From positions 1-11,638 of the forward strand of contig MU634526.1 in NCBI GenBank assembly GCA_026770595.1: a stretch of 11,638 nucleotides of DNA, given 5' to 3'. This document shows positions 1-7,198 of the stretch, piece after piece (the first letter of the stretch is position 1; each line of letters begins with the position of its first letter). This DNA is from Ochromonadaceae sp. CCMP2298 (taxonomy: Eukaryota > Sar > Synurophyceae > Ochromonadales > Ochromonadaceae). The notes below the pieces were generated by a model. That model was not told where the DNA came from. It did not search any database and saw nothing but the letters and a program-made list of their open reading frames with translations. Made by a program: the position numbers and the translations under genes.

Positions 1-193
1 AAAAAAATCACTGCCTCTTTTTCAGCTTTCAATCTGGACCCTTCAACTGTTCAACCTTATCATTCTGGATTCCGCACTGCCCATGAGGATTGGAGGTATT
101 ATATCCACAACTGGCGAACAGGATTCACCACCTCTTTGCCCCATTCATCACCTCTGAGCCTTTCTGCTCCCGCAAGCGAAAAATCAGCCTGTC
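1..193. other. 5' flank of the HDAC-like gene, no gene seen
   Basis: This is the sequence upstream of the HDAC-like start codon. It is moderately AT-rich at the left end. I see no open frame here that resembles a known protein and no tRNA-like box A/box B pair. A short ATG-initiated frame begins at 82 and closes before the main start. It could act as an upstream ORF if the transcript starts far enough 5', but nothing supports that directly. Confidence 0.5.
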
Positions 194-1633
194 ATGTTCC
201 TCCCTCCCATTGTTGCTCCAGCTGCAGTCGCGCGCACGGGCTACGTCTTCGAGGAGCGCTACATGTGGCACGACCCTGGCAGCATCAAGGGCTCTGTGTG
301 GATGGAGCCTACTGAGTTCTGGGAGAATGTGCACACCAAGAGGCGGCTGCACAACCTCCTGGCGGTGTCCGGCCTTCTAGACCACCTCTCCCCCCTGCGC
401 GCACGTCTCGCCACCACCGCCGAGCTACAGCGCTTCCACACGCCGCGCTACGTGGAGCAGATCCAGCGAATGAGCAAGGACGGGGGTGGCGATGCGGGTG
501 AGCATGTGCCCTTTTCCGCGGGCGGGTTCGAGATCGCATCGCTCAGCGCGGGAGGAGTGCTGGTGGCGGTGGAGGCAGTGCTGCAGGCGAAGGTGCGAAA
601 CGCCTATTGCCTGGTGCGGCCGCCGGGGCACCACGCAGAGGCGGACCGCGGGCGCGGCTTCTGCCTGTTCAACAACATCGCCCTCGCAGCCCTGTACGCC
701 AGGGGGGTGCAGGGGGTGACCAGTGAGGGGGCGCCGCTACGGGTGCAGAGAATTGCTATTGTCGACTACGGTGAGTGGGGGTACTGTTAGGGGTTATTGC
801 CTACACACACTCACACTAACACTCACACTTACACTTACACATACGCTCACACACACTCTCTCTCTCTCTCTCTGCCCCCCTTAGACGTGCACCACGGCAA
901 CGGCACGCAGGACTGCTTCTGGAACGACCCCGACTGCCTCTTCCTGTCCCTGCACCAGCACCACAACTACCCCCAGGACAGCGGCGACGTACACGACATC
1001 GGGGGTCCCGGCGCCGAGGGGACCACTATCAACCTGCCCCTGCCCCCGGGTTCTGGCTCTGGCGCCTACCGCCACGCATTCGCCCAGGTGGTGCTGCCCG
1101 CCCTGCACCGGTTCAAGCCAGACCTGATACTTGTGAGCTCTGGCTTCGACGCTTCGTTCGCTGACCCCATGGCCTCAATGATGCTGAGCAGCGAGGACTA
1201 CCGATACATGTCGGGTGCCTTGATGGGTGCGGCGGAGCAGCTGTGCGGGGGGCGGGTGGTCTTCGCGCATGAGGGGGGGTACTCGAAGGACTACGTGCCC
1301 TTCTGCGGACTGGCGGTGATCGAGACGCTATCCGGAGTACGTACTGCGGTGGAGGACATACGCCTGAAGAAAATCGGGAACTGGGGGTACCAAGGGCTAC
1401 AAACACACCAGCGCCAGGCGGTCGACACGGTAGCAGCGTTGCACGGTCTGACGGGGGGGGTGGAGGTGGAGGGGTGGGGGGTGGAGGCACTGGTGGGTGT
1501 GGAGGGGGCGGCGACGGTTGAGATGGAGGCAACGCAGGCACAGGAGCTGGCAGTCAAAGCCCAGATGCAAGCGCTGCTGAAGTTGATAAAAGGTCCCGCG
1601 CAGAAGAGGGCTTTAGTGGATTCGCTGCTCTAG
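194..1633 (+). CDS. Histone deacetylase superfamily (class II / HDAC-like amidohydrolase), 2 exons, 441 aa
   Basis: Zn-dependent deacetylase removing acetyl groups from lysine side chains or related amides. Exons are 194-770 and 885-1633. Joining them restores the motif IAIVDYDVHHGNGTQ. Visible catalytic elements, by residue: the RPPGHH motif with the His146-His147 pair, GFCLFNN at 155-161, zinc ligands Asp193 and His195 in DVHHGNG, the third zinc ligand Asp281 in SSGFDA, and Tyr325 in HEGGY. That tyrosine marks an active enzyme; class IIa animal enzymes have His there. The N-terminus (GYVFEERYMWHDPGS, then a TKRR helix) is like the bacterial and protist HDAC-like amidohydrolases, not class I HDACs. 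A tail of about 90 residues after the core includes a Gly/Val/Glu-rich stretch. The ATG at 194 is the first in frame. No signal peptide is evident, so a nuclear or cytosolic site is likely. The substrate (histone, tubulin, polyamine or small amide) cannot be told from sequence. Confidence 0.93.
771..884 (+). other. Intron of the HDAC-like gene (114 bp)
   Basis: Donor GTGAGT at 771 and acceptor TTAG ending at 884. A branch-point-like ACTAAC lies at 815-820. The rest is built from CA/CT-rich short repeats, ending in an uninterrupted (CT)n run at about 857-873 that serves as the polypyrimidine tract. The intron interrupts the codon of the zinc-binding Asp193 after its first base. Splicing here is required to join the two halves of the catalytic domain. 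Confidence 0.93.
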
Positions 1634-1912
1634 AGGGTAAAGATAAGGGTTTGTGTTGTGCGGATTTGTGTACGTACTTATGCACCCTGTCCTAATATTG
1701 TATTTGTCTGGAGTTAGCGGTAAATGGAGACGCCATGGATATCATAGTAAATGATGGCGAAGTGGGGGCATTGCTAGAGCAGACTTTTCAAAATTATCCT
1801 CAACCGAAGCGATCGTATCTTAGTATCTTATGCTATCACCGCCCCACCCCCTTACCCCCCTACCCCCTATGCTATTACACCCCTCCCCCATACCTAGTAC
1901 AGTCCTAGTCCC
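1634..1912. other. Convergent intergenic region, HDAC-like / ASL
   Basis: 279 bp between two convergent stop codons, so it must hold both 3' ends. I see no further coding potential. The right part is extremely C-rich on the + strand and forms the G-rich motif listed separately. An 8-bp palindrome GTACGTAC is at 1670-1677. No canonical AATAAA was found on either strand close to the stops. Confidence 0.6.
1842..1867 (-). promoter_or_regulatory. G-quadruplex-type motif in the ASL 3' flank
   Basis: Read on the minus strand (the ASL sense strand), four uninterrupted G runs of 5, 6, 5 and 4 are separated by loops of 2, 3 and 1 bases. It begins about 46 nt after the ASL stop codon, so it would lie in the 3' UTR or at the termination zone. 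The pattern is a textbook quadruplex-forming sequence; a regulatory role is inference. Confidence 0.5.
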
Positions 1913-3304
1913 CTACTTGGCCAGCGCTGTCGACCTCTCCCTGACTGTCTGCACCTGCTCCAGCACCCGCTGCCTCGAGGTGCCCCCCACGGACGCTCGA
2001 CTCTCTGCGCTGTGGCTGTAGCTCCACAGCTCCGCCACATCCTCCTCGAACAGAGGGTGTAACGTACGCAAATCCGCCAAAGTCAGGTGATCCAGGGGCA
2101 CGTTTTTGGACTCTGCGAGCTTCACCGCGGCGCCGGCTATGTGGTGCGTCTCCCTAAAGGGCGTCCCTTTGCGCACAAGGTACTCGGCGATGTCCGTTGC
2201 GAGCATCTCAGGCACCAGGCGCAGCTTTAGCTTCTCCTCTACTGGTGCCATGGTGGACACCACGCCCAGCATGATACTGAGGCAGTCCTGCAGGGTAGAC
2301 ACTGTGTCGATCAGGGGCTCCTTGTCCTCCTGCAGGTCCTTGTTGTAGCAGCGAGGCAGGCCCTTCAGGGTGCATAAAAACCCAGTAGCGTTGCCTATAA
2401 TGCGGCCACTCTTCCCACGCAAAAGCTCCAACGCGTCGGGGTTTTTCTTCTGCGGCATGAGGCTGGAGCCGGTGCAGTACGCGTCTGACATGGTGAGGCA
2501 CTGCTGCATGTTGAGGATGATCACGTCCTCTGCGAACTGGGACAGGTGCACCATCAGCAGACTGGCCCAGCTGAGGAACTCCGCCACGAAGTCCCGATCA
2601 CACGTGGCGTCCATGGAGTTTATGGAGATATCTTCGAATAAGAGGGCGGCTCCTAGGGCGGGACGGTTGATGCCGAATGGGTGGCCGGCGAGGGCGCCGC
2701 TGCCGAGGGGGCAGACGTTGACGCGCGCGCGTAGCTGTATGAGGCGCTCCATGTCTCGTAGGAGGGGGACGATGTAGGAGAGCAGCCAGTGGGAGTAGCG
2801 CACCACCTGGGCGGGCTGGAGGTGCGTAAAGCCTGCCTGCAGGATGTCCACGTAGGTCTCTGCGCCAGAGGAGGCCGTCATGACCACGCTGTGCAGCTGC
2901 TGCAGCAGGCCGTCGCACTGCGTCCTCAGCCACAGTCTGACGTCCGTAGCCACCTGGTCATTGCGCGATCGGCCTGTGTGCAGCTTGCCCCCCACGCTGC
3001 CCACGATCTCGGTCAGGCGGCGCTCGTTGGCTGTGTGTATGTCCTCGTCGCTCTCCTGCAGCACGAAAGAGCCGCTCTGCCACTCCTGGCGCACTGCCTC
3101 CAGGCCCGCGCAGATCTGCCCCATCTCCTCGCTGGTCAGTATGCCCGTGGCCACCATGGCCTTGGCATACTCCTCGCTGCCCTGCAGATCCTCCCGCCAC
3201 ATGATCTTGTCGAACTTGAGCGAGTTGTTGAACTTCTCCATCACGGGGTCAGTGTCTCCGGTGAAGCGGCCGCCCCACAGCTTGGTCGCCTTGGGAGCAG
3301 ACAT
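1913..3304 (-). CDS. Argininosuccinate lyase, 463 aa, single exon
   Basis: Cleaves argininosuccinate to arginine and fumarate, the last step of arginine synthesis; a cytosolic homotetramer in the aspartase/fumarase superfamily. Full length for the family (about 455-465 residues). Seen: KLWGGRF at 8-14, DEDIHTANERRL at 86-97, GKLHTGRSRNDQ at 106-117, the catalytic His161 in THLQPAQ, NSMDATCDRDFVAEFL at 229-244, and the superfamily signature GSSLMPQKKNPD at 279-290 with catalytic Ser280 and Lys286. Sequence style (SMDAT, LATDIAEYLVRKG, the C-terminal SYSHSAESRASVGGT) is like animal and other eukaryotic ASLs. The start ATG at 3304 lies seven residues before KLWGGRF, as expected. No introns, unlike most neighbours, and no visible lesion. 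Divergent from the RidA gene and convergent with the HDAC-like gene. Confidence 0.97.
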   Translation of the reverse strand: MSAPKATKLWGGRFTGDTDPVMEKFNNSLKFDKIMWREDLQGSEEYAKAMVATGILTSEEMGQICAGLEAVRQEWQSGSFVLQESDEDIHTANERRLTEIVGSVGGKLHTGRSRNDQVATDVRLWLRTQCDGLLQQLHSVVMTASSGAETYVDILQAGFTHLQPAQVVRYSHWLLSYIVPLLRDMERLIQLRARVNVCPLGSGALAGHPFGINRPALGAALLFEDISINSMDATCDRDFVAEFLSWASLLMVHLSQFAEDVIILNMQQCLTMSDAYCTGSSLMPQKKNPDALELLRGKSGRIIGNATGFLCTLKGLPRCYNKDLQEDKEPLIDTVSTLQDCLSIMLGVVSTMAPVEEKLKLRLVPEMLATDIAEYLVRKGTPFRETHHIAGAAVKLAESKNVPLDHLTLADLRTLHPLFEEDVAELWSYSHSAESRASVGGTSRQRVLEQVQTVRERSTALAK

Positions 3305-3786
3305 GGTCGAGGCGTAGGGTAAACAGGGGCGAATGACTCTCGAGGGAATGCGCGTGCAGTCGCAAAGACCTGAGGAAGAGGACCAAGATCATCGCATTGC
3401 AAATCCTGCACACTTTTTCATCGCTCATTTCATAAAGCCCGGCCATTTTGGGGAGAGCGCCAGCCTGCCAAATTTTCAGACACACTGGTCCAGGTGTTTC
3501 TCAAAATGAGCGTCTTTATAATTTATCTATATACAGAATTTTTCACTGGCCCGCACAAGTCTCACTTGAATTGGCGCGGATTTAGAGAAGAGGTATTTTT
3601 GGCCGCGTCTTGAGAGAAGATGGAAGACGGAGACCACCACCCTTTCTTCCGTGCGGCTCATTCTTCCTCTGACTTCCTCTGCTCGTAAACTTAGACCTCA
3701 AAGCTTCAGACTGTTTGATCCTCCTTCAGAACCGCACTCTGCAGTTCCATCACTCTGCGCGTCGAAGATTCCCACACAGCAACACA
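3305..3786. promoter_or_regulatory. Divergent promoter region between ASL and the RidA gene
   Basis: 482 bp separate two start codons pointing away from each other, so both promoters must be here. An AT-rich TATA-like stretch (TTTATAATTT, then TATATAC) lies at 3514-3534, roughly midway. TTGGCGCGGATTTA at 3571-3584 resembles an E2F-type site, and read backwards it is close to the duplicated AATCCCGCGC box before the Ras start. No open frame here looks real. Which gene each element serves is unknown. Confidence 0.45.
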
Positions 3787-4706
3787 ATGTTCAGACTCGG
3801 AAGTAGGGTTTTGAGCACTGGCCTGCGCAGCACGCTGGCACGGGCCGTGCACGCGGAGGCCAAGATCGCGGCGCTGGGACTGGAGATGCCCTCGCCCGCC
3901 GTTCCCAAGGGGAATTTTGTGAACTTCCTGCAGATCGACAATATGGTCTATCTCTCGGGACACCTGCCGCAGGTGCGCCTCCCCACCGACACCCACCCAC
4001 CACCCCCTTCGCCGCTCCCCCACCCCCTCTTCCCTGCTTGAGATTTTCTCACGATCTCTATCCCCTCTATCCCCTTCCCCCTCCACGTATGTTGACGCTT
4101 TGCGCGTGCTGACATCTCCCTACCTATCTTTGCCCATCTGCCCATCTGCCCATCTACGCATCCCACGTACCACCAGCCGGCAGACGGCCCTCTGGTGGTG
4201 GGCAAGGTGGGCGAGGACCTGTCCGTGGAGCAGGGGTACGAGGCCTCCAAGCTCGTCGGCCTCAACCTGCTAGCCACACTCAAGCACCACCTAGGTAATT
4301 AAACCCCCTAATAACCCTTACTCTCTCTGTCATATACACCTACTACACCTAGTAAACCCCCCTCTGTAAACACCTCTGTATACGCCCCCCTCCCCTCTAT
4401 CCGACTTACCCTTATCCGACCCCCACCCTACCCCCTCTACCCCTATTGACCCCCTCTATTCTCATGTTCTCATGGTCAGGCGATCTTGACAAGGTGAAGA
4501 GGATAGTCAAGCTGTTCGGGCTGGTCAACTGCACCAACGGCTTTACCCAGCAGCCCGCAGTCGTCAACGGATGCTCCGACCTGATGGTCAAGGTCTTCGG
4601 AGAGAACGGCACGCACGTGCGCTCTGCGGTGGGCACCAACGCGCTGCCCCTGGGGGTGGCGGTGGAGATAGAGGCGGTATTCCAGCTGCACGAGCCGACC
4701 AAGTAA
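3787..4706 (+). CDS. RidA (YjgF/YER057c/UK114) family enamine/imine deaminase, probably organellar, 3 exons, 176 aa
   Basis: RidA proteins hydrolyse reactive enamines and imines such as 2-aminoacrylate released by PLP enzymes. Exons are 3787-3972, 4177-4294 and 4480-4706. Joined, they read through the family landmarks: VNFLQIDNMVYLSGHLPQ (45-62), PADGPLVVGKVGEDLSVEQG (63-82), the YEASKLVGLNLLATLK helix, LDKVKRIVKLFGLVNC (104-119), and RSAVG...LPLGVAVEIEA (149-167). Arg149 sits where the conserved substrate-carboxylate Arg of RidA lies. This is the longer subgroup with the LDKVKRIVK and NG.SDL segments, not the shortest archetypal RidA. Residues 1 to about 30 (MFRLGSRVLSTGLRSTLARA...) are rich in Arg, Ser, Leu and Ala, with no acid before residue 24, like a mitochondrial presequence. 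ATG 3787 is the first in-frame Met. Divergent from ASL. The fold is certain; the substrate is inferred from the family. Confidence 0.93.
3973..4176 (+). other. RidA gene intron 1 (204 bp)
   Basis: Donor GTGCGC after the CAG codon of LPQ (phase 0) and acceptor ACCAG ending at 4176, directly before the PADGPL codons. Strongly C/T-rich on the sense strand with several runs of four or five C. A CTGAC-type branch candidate is at about 4108-4112, and CCCATCTG repeats lie before the acceptor. Confidence 0.9.
4295..4479 (+). other. RidA gene intron 2 (185 bp)
   Basis: Donor GTAATT and acceptor GGTCAG ending at 4479. It interrupts a Gly codon after its first base (L-G-DLDKV). The sense strand is almost purine-free for long stretches, with repeated short CCCT-type words. 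A TTGAC branch candidate is at 4446-4450. Confidence 0.9.
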
Positions 4707-4883
4707 CCGGTCTAAACCGAACACTAGGAGCACGGGAGCCTGGGGAGACAGCATGCAGCATTCGTACATACAGCAGGCAGCATGCATTGTGTAGAGAGCT
4801 GCGAGCAAGGGAGGAAGGGAGCTAGCTTTGGAGTATTTGGGTAAATGTACATAGGCCGAGGGGGACAGAAGCACTGGTGCTGT

Positions 4884-4911
4884 GGGGGGGGGTTATGGGG
4901 GCTATGGGGGG
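4884..4911 (+). promoter_or_regulatory. G-quadruplex-type cluster downstream of RidA
   Basis: Three G runs of 9, 5 and 6 on the + strand, separated by TTAT and CTAT. The first run can contribute two G columns. It starts about 178 nt after the RidA stop on the sense strand, so it could be in the 3' UTR or the termination zone. Function is inferred only from the pattern. Confidence 0.4.
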
Positions 4912-5020
4912 TATGCAAATAATGGGAGGTAGGCTGTGGGCCAGCTGTTGGGGGGTCGGCGACGAGCTCGACTCGACATGCACATATACAGTCGTATGGT
5001 GCTGACAGATTTTGACACCG

Positions 5021-5159
5021 GTGAGCAGGGGAGCAGAGGGGAGGGGGCAGAGGAACAGAGGGGCTGGGGAGAGGGAGGGAGGGAGACTGGCAGCAGCATC
5101 ATTCAGGCAGCAACAGACAGGTGAGGAGACAGGCGGAGGCAGGTGGAGGGTGGAGGCAG
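5021..5159 (+). repeat. Purine-rich (GGGAG/GGAGG) low-complexity tract
   Basis: About 140 bp in which the + strand is mostly G and A, made of words such as GAGCAGGGGA, GAGGGAGGGAGGGA and GGCGGAGGCAGGTGGA. It is a simple polypurine tract without a fixed unit. It is non-coding and lies between convergent gene ends. Confidence 0.6.
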
Positions 5160-5621
5160 TTGATTAGGTGGTTAAAGGGCGCCCAGGTACCCGTACACAG
5201 TAGGCGTACTATTGCCTGCTGGGATATAGAATGCCATGTTTTGTACCCCTAAGAACTTTTTGAACCAAAAAAAGCCCTTTTTTGAACCTGCAAACTGAAC
5301 TGTTTTTAGCGCCACAAAGTTTGTGAATGTCTTACACTACGGAGTCGAAGGTTTATCACAGCATTATCAACCCTGAGGGGTTTATATTAGTATCCTAGTG
5401 TATTACATGTATGTACATGGTGGGTGGTTATGGGGCCGACTATCAGTCAGCAGGTCAGAGATTATATACTGTCGACCGATATCCGATACAGAGGTGCTCG
5501 GATATACTGGTATTATCAGTTCGGCTCGGATTAAAGGCTCTAGGGATCATGCGGATTACGGGTTATACTGCCCTGAAGCTAACTTAACATATGCATGAGT
5601 AACTCGAGCAACGCACCCAGC

Positions 5622-6415
5622 TCAGCAGCAGCCGGTGGGGGCGGGGGCGATCTCCTGCCCCAGCTTGATGGCGTCGTCTTTCGAGAGCCTGGCGTTTCTT
5701 TGGCTCACGTCGAACACACTCCGCGCCAAATTCTCGAAAACCTCCTGCACCCTGTGACGTAGTGTAATGGATGACGTGTAACGTATGAAGTGTAGCGGGG
5801 TTAGTTTACTATGACGTATGGTAAGTGGCATGTGACAATGACGTATGTAAGCGGGTGTGAGAGGAGGAATCAATGAGACATCAGCGCCACGGATCAAAAA
5901 GTGTAAGGGATCACATCTGTACGTCCCGCTCCGCCTATAAAGACATCTATGACTCACCCATCGCCAGTTAGCGCGCTCGTCAGGAACAAGCTCCCACCCA
6001 GCGCGATCGCCTCCTCCTCCGCCAGGTCCTTGTCGAACGCCCAAGTCATGTCGCATTTGTTAGCTGCCAGACAGATGACCACGTTGGGGTCCGCGTGCGC
6101 CTTGAGGTCCCTTACCCACGTAGATACGCGGCGAAAGCTGTCCTCGGAGGTCACGTCGAACACGCAGATGGCCGCCTTGGCCCCCCGGTAGTACATAGGG
6201 GCCATGCTGCGGAACCGCTCCTGCCCAGCTGTGTCCCATATCTGCAGACTCATCTCGGCATTGTCGACCACCACCCGCCGCTGCAGAAAGGAGGCCCCGA
6301 TTGTGGGCGTTGTGTTGCCGGAGAACTCGCCGTGGCAGTAGCGTGTGCTGAGGGAAGTTTTGCCCACAGCACTATCTCCTACGATGCATACCTTTACCTC
6401 GAGCGGCCCGGACAT
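5622..6415 (-). CDS. Rab family small GTPase, Rab5/21/22-like, 2 exons, 195 aa
   Basis: Membrane-traffic GTPase. Exons on the minus strand are 6415-5958 and 5751-5622; the join gives SALTGDGVQEVFENLA. GTP-binding motifs: P-loop GDSAVGKT (13-20), switch I TTPTIGASF (35-43, with Thr38), WDTAGQERF (60-68, Gln65 present), AANKCD (117-122) and TSALTG (146-151). The last is normally SAK; Lys is replaced by Leu. PTIGASF and the MAPMYYRGAKAAI segment point to the Rab5/Rab22/Rab31 (early endosome) branch. The C-terminus ends in Gly-Cys-Cys, a double-geranylgeranylation signal, after a short hypervariable tail. I use ATG 6415 because it aligns with family N-termini. The frame stays open upstream to an ATG at 6523, which would add 36 basic residues, so an extended form cannot be excluded. 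Both Gln65 and the prenylation site are intact, so it should be functional. Confidence 0.94.
5752..5957 (-). other. Intron of the Rab gene (206 bp)
   Basis: On the minus strand the donor is GTGAGTC at 5957 and the acceptor CACAG ends at 5752. An ACTAAC branch-point motif occupies 5805-5800, about 50 nt before the acceptor. The intron interrupts Gly153 after the second base. It carries four TGACGT words, described separately. Confidence 0.92.
5755..5844. promoter_or_regulatory. Cluster of four TGACGT (CRE/bZIP-core) words in the Rab intron
   Basis: On the + strand TGACGT occurs at 5755-5760, 5772-5777, 5812-5817 and 5839-5844. Two copies extend to ATGACGTATG. TGACGT is the core bound by CREB/ATF and plant TGA-type bZIP factors. 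The copies may instead come from local duplication of a short repeat. Binding is not shown. Confidence 0.35.
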
Positions 6416-7198
6416 GGCTAGCAGCTTCCTCCTCTGTGTGCTTCCTCTGCAGACCAGTGTGAGACTGGGCCCTTTCCTCGGCAGGAACTCTTGGGATCTC
6501 CCCTCCTGCCCCTCCTTCTTCAACAGTTCCTGGAGTTTAGTTAGCGCAAAAAAAGATGCACCCCATCGTCAAGAAAAAGACTGCGCCATATATATTCATT
6601 TTCCTCTGTACGACGCATATTATCGCACAGAGTCCCGATTTCCTAGACTTTTCCTTTCCCAAATCCCAAATACTTTTTGCAGGTTTTGAGAGAGTATTCA
6701 CATAAGCACCACCGTGGGGTGATGGGTTTTGGGCGTGCTGACTGACAGGATTCGGACGATGAGCTGCAAACCCAAAAACCTGCAAAAAGTATTTGGGATT
6801 TGGGAAAGTCGGGCGAGCGGCTGGATTTCTACAAATGGCCGGTGTTTCTGGCCAAGGGCCGTTACGTGGTATCAAATAAACAGTAGTGTAGTTCAAAAAT
6901 ATCGTCATTTAACTAAAGAGCCTCTTAAGGCCTTAACCTCTCCTCCTCCTCCCCTATGGGCTACTACTCAGAGATGTGCAGCCCCGTGTGTTTCACTTGT
7001 GTCACTATATGGTACAGTATCGATGTTCACTATGCTACACTCCTGTGCTTGCCCTCAGGCTGAGAGCCCTCACATCCGTCTAAGTGCTGGTGTGCCTGCT
7101 CGCAGGGTTCCGTGACCAGACTGAAGGTTAAGCCTTTTGCAAGCCATTTGCAAGCATTGTTCAGGAGTTTGGGCTGACGGCCAGACGCGCAGGTCAGC
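6416..7198. other. Gene-free region between Rab 5' end and HTH gene 3' end
   Basis: 783 bp. It must contain the Rab promoter (left part; the AT-rich CATATATATTC is at about 6586-6596) and the 3' end of the HTH gene (right part). The central 155 bp is the inverted repeat listed separately. The rest, 6810-7198, has mixed composition with a CTCCTCCTCCT tract near 6940-6953 and two close copies of TTTGCAAGC near 7136-7157. I see no conserved coding frame and no tRNA. Confidence 0.5.
6654..6808. repeat. Perfect 34-bp inverted repeat with 87-bp spacer
   Basis: The arm at 6654-6687 (begins CTTTCCCAAATCCC, ends GCAGGTTTT) is the exact reverse complement of 6775-6808. The arms contain a doubled CCCAAAT word. 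Transcribed from either strand, this would fold into a 34-bp perfect stem with a large loop. Candidate identities are a MITE-like or foldback element, or the stem of a hairpin RNA. I see no clear target-site duplication next to the arms and no open frame in the spacer. Confidence 0.85.

Larger units (their letters stand above)
4707..5621. other. Gene-free convergent region between RidA and Rab genes
   Basis: 915 bp between two stop codons. No frame resembles a protein and I see no tRNA-like features. The left part contains a G-run cluster (4884-4911) and a purine-rich stretch (about 5021-5159). From about 5200 it becomes AT-richer with small repeats: TTTTTGAACC occurs twice in succession at about 5267-5288, and an 8-bp inverted repeat ATATCCGA/TCGGATAT is at 5479-5486 and 5498-5505. 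The Rab 3' end must lie in the right part. Confidence 0.55.

Noticed and set aside
797-884. Open frame leading into HDAC exon 2, reading His/Thr/Tyr/Ser repeats from 797
   Set aside because: It is intron sequence read through. The repeats are the CA/CT tract, and splicing 770 to 885 restores the conserved DVHHGNG motif exactly.
2789-3322. 177-codon open frame on the + strand
   Set aside because: Antisense shadow of argininosuccinate lyase; no motifs.
5752-6056. A separate small gene on the minus strand ending in Gly-Cys-Cys
   Set aside because: Its last 42 residues are the second Rab exon. The upstream part is intron and out-of-frame Rab exon 1.
6537-6908. 123-codon frame on the minus strand spanning the inverted repeat
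   Set aside because: Runs through both arms of the inverted repeat, giving unrelated peptides. No family resemblance and no coding-like bias.
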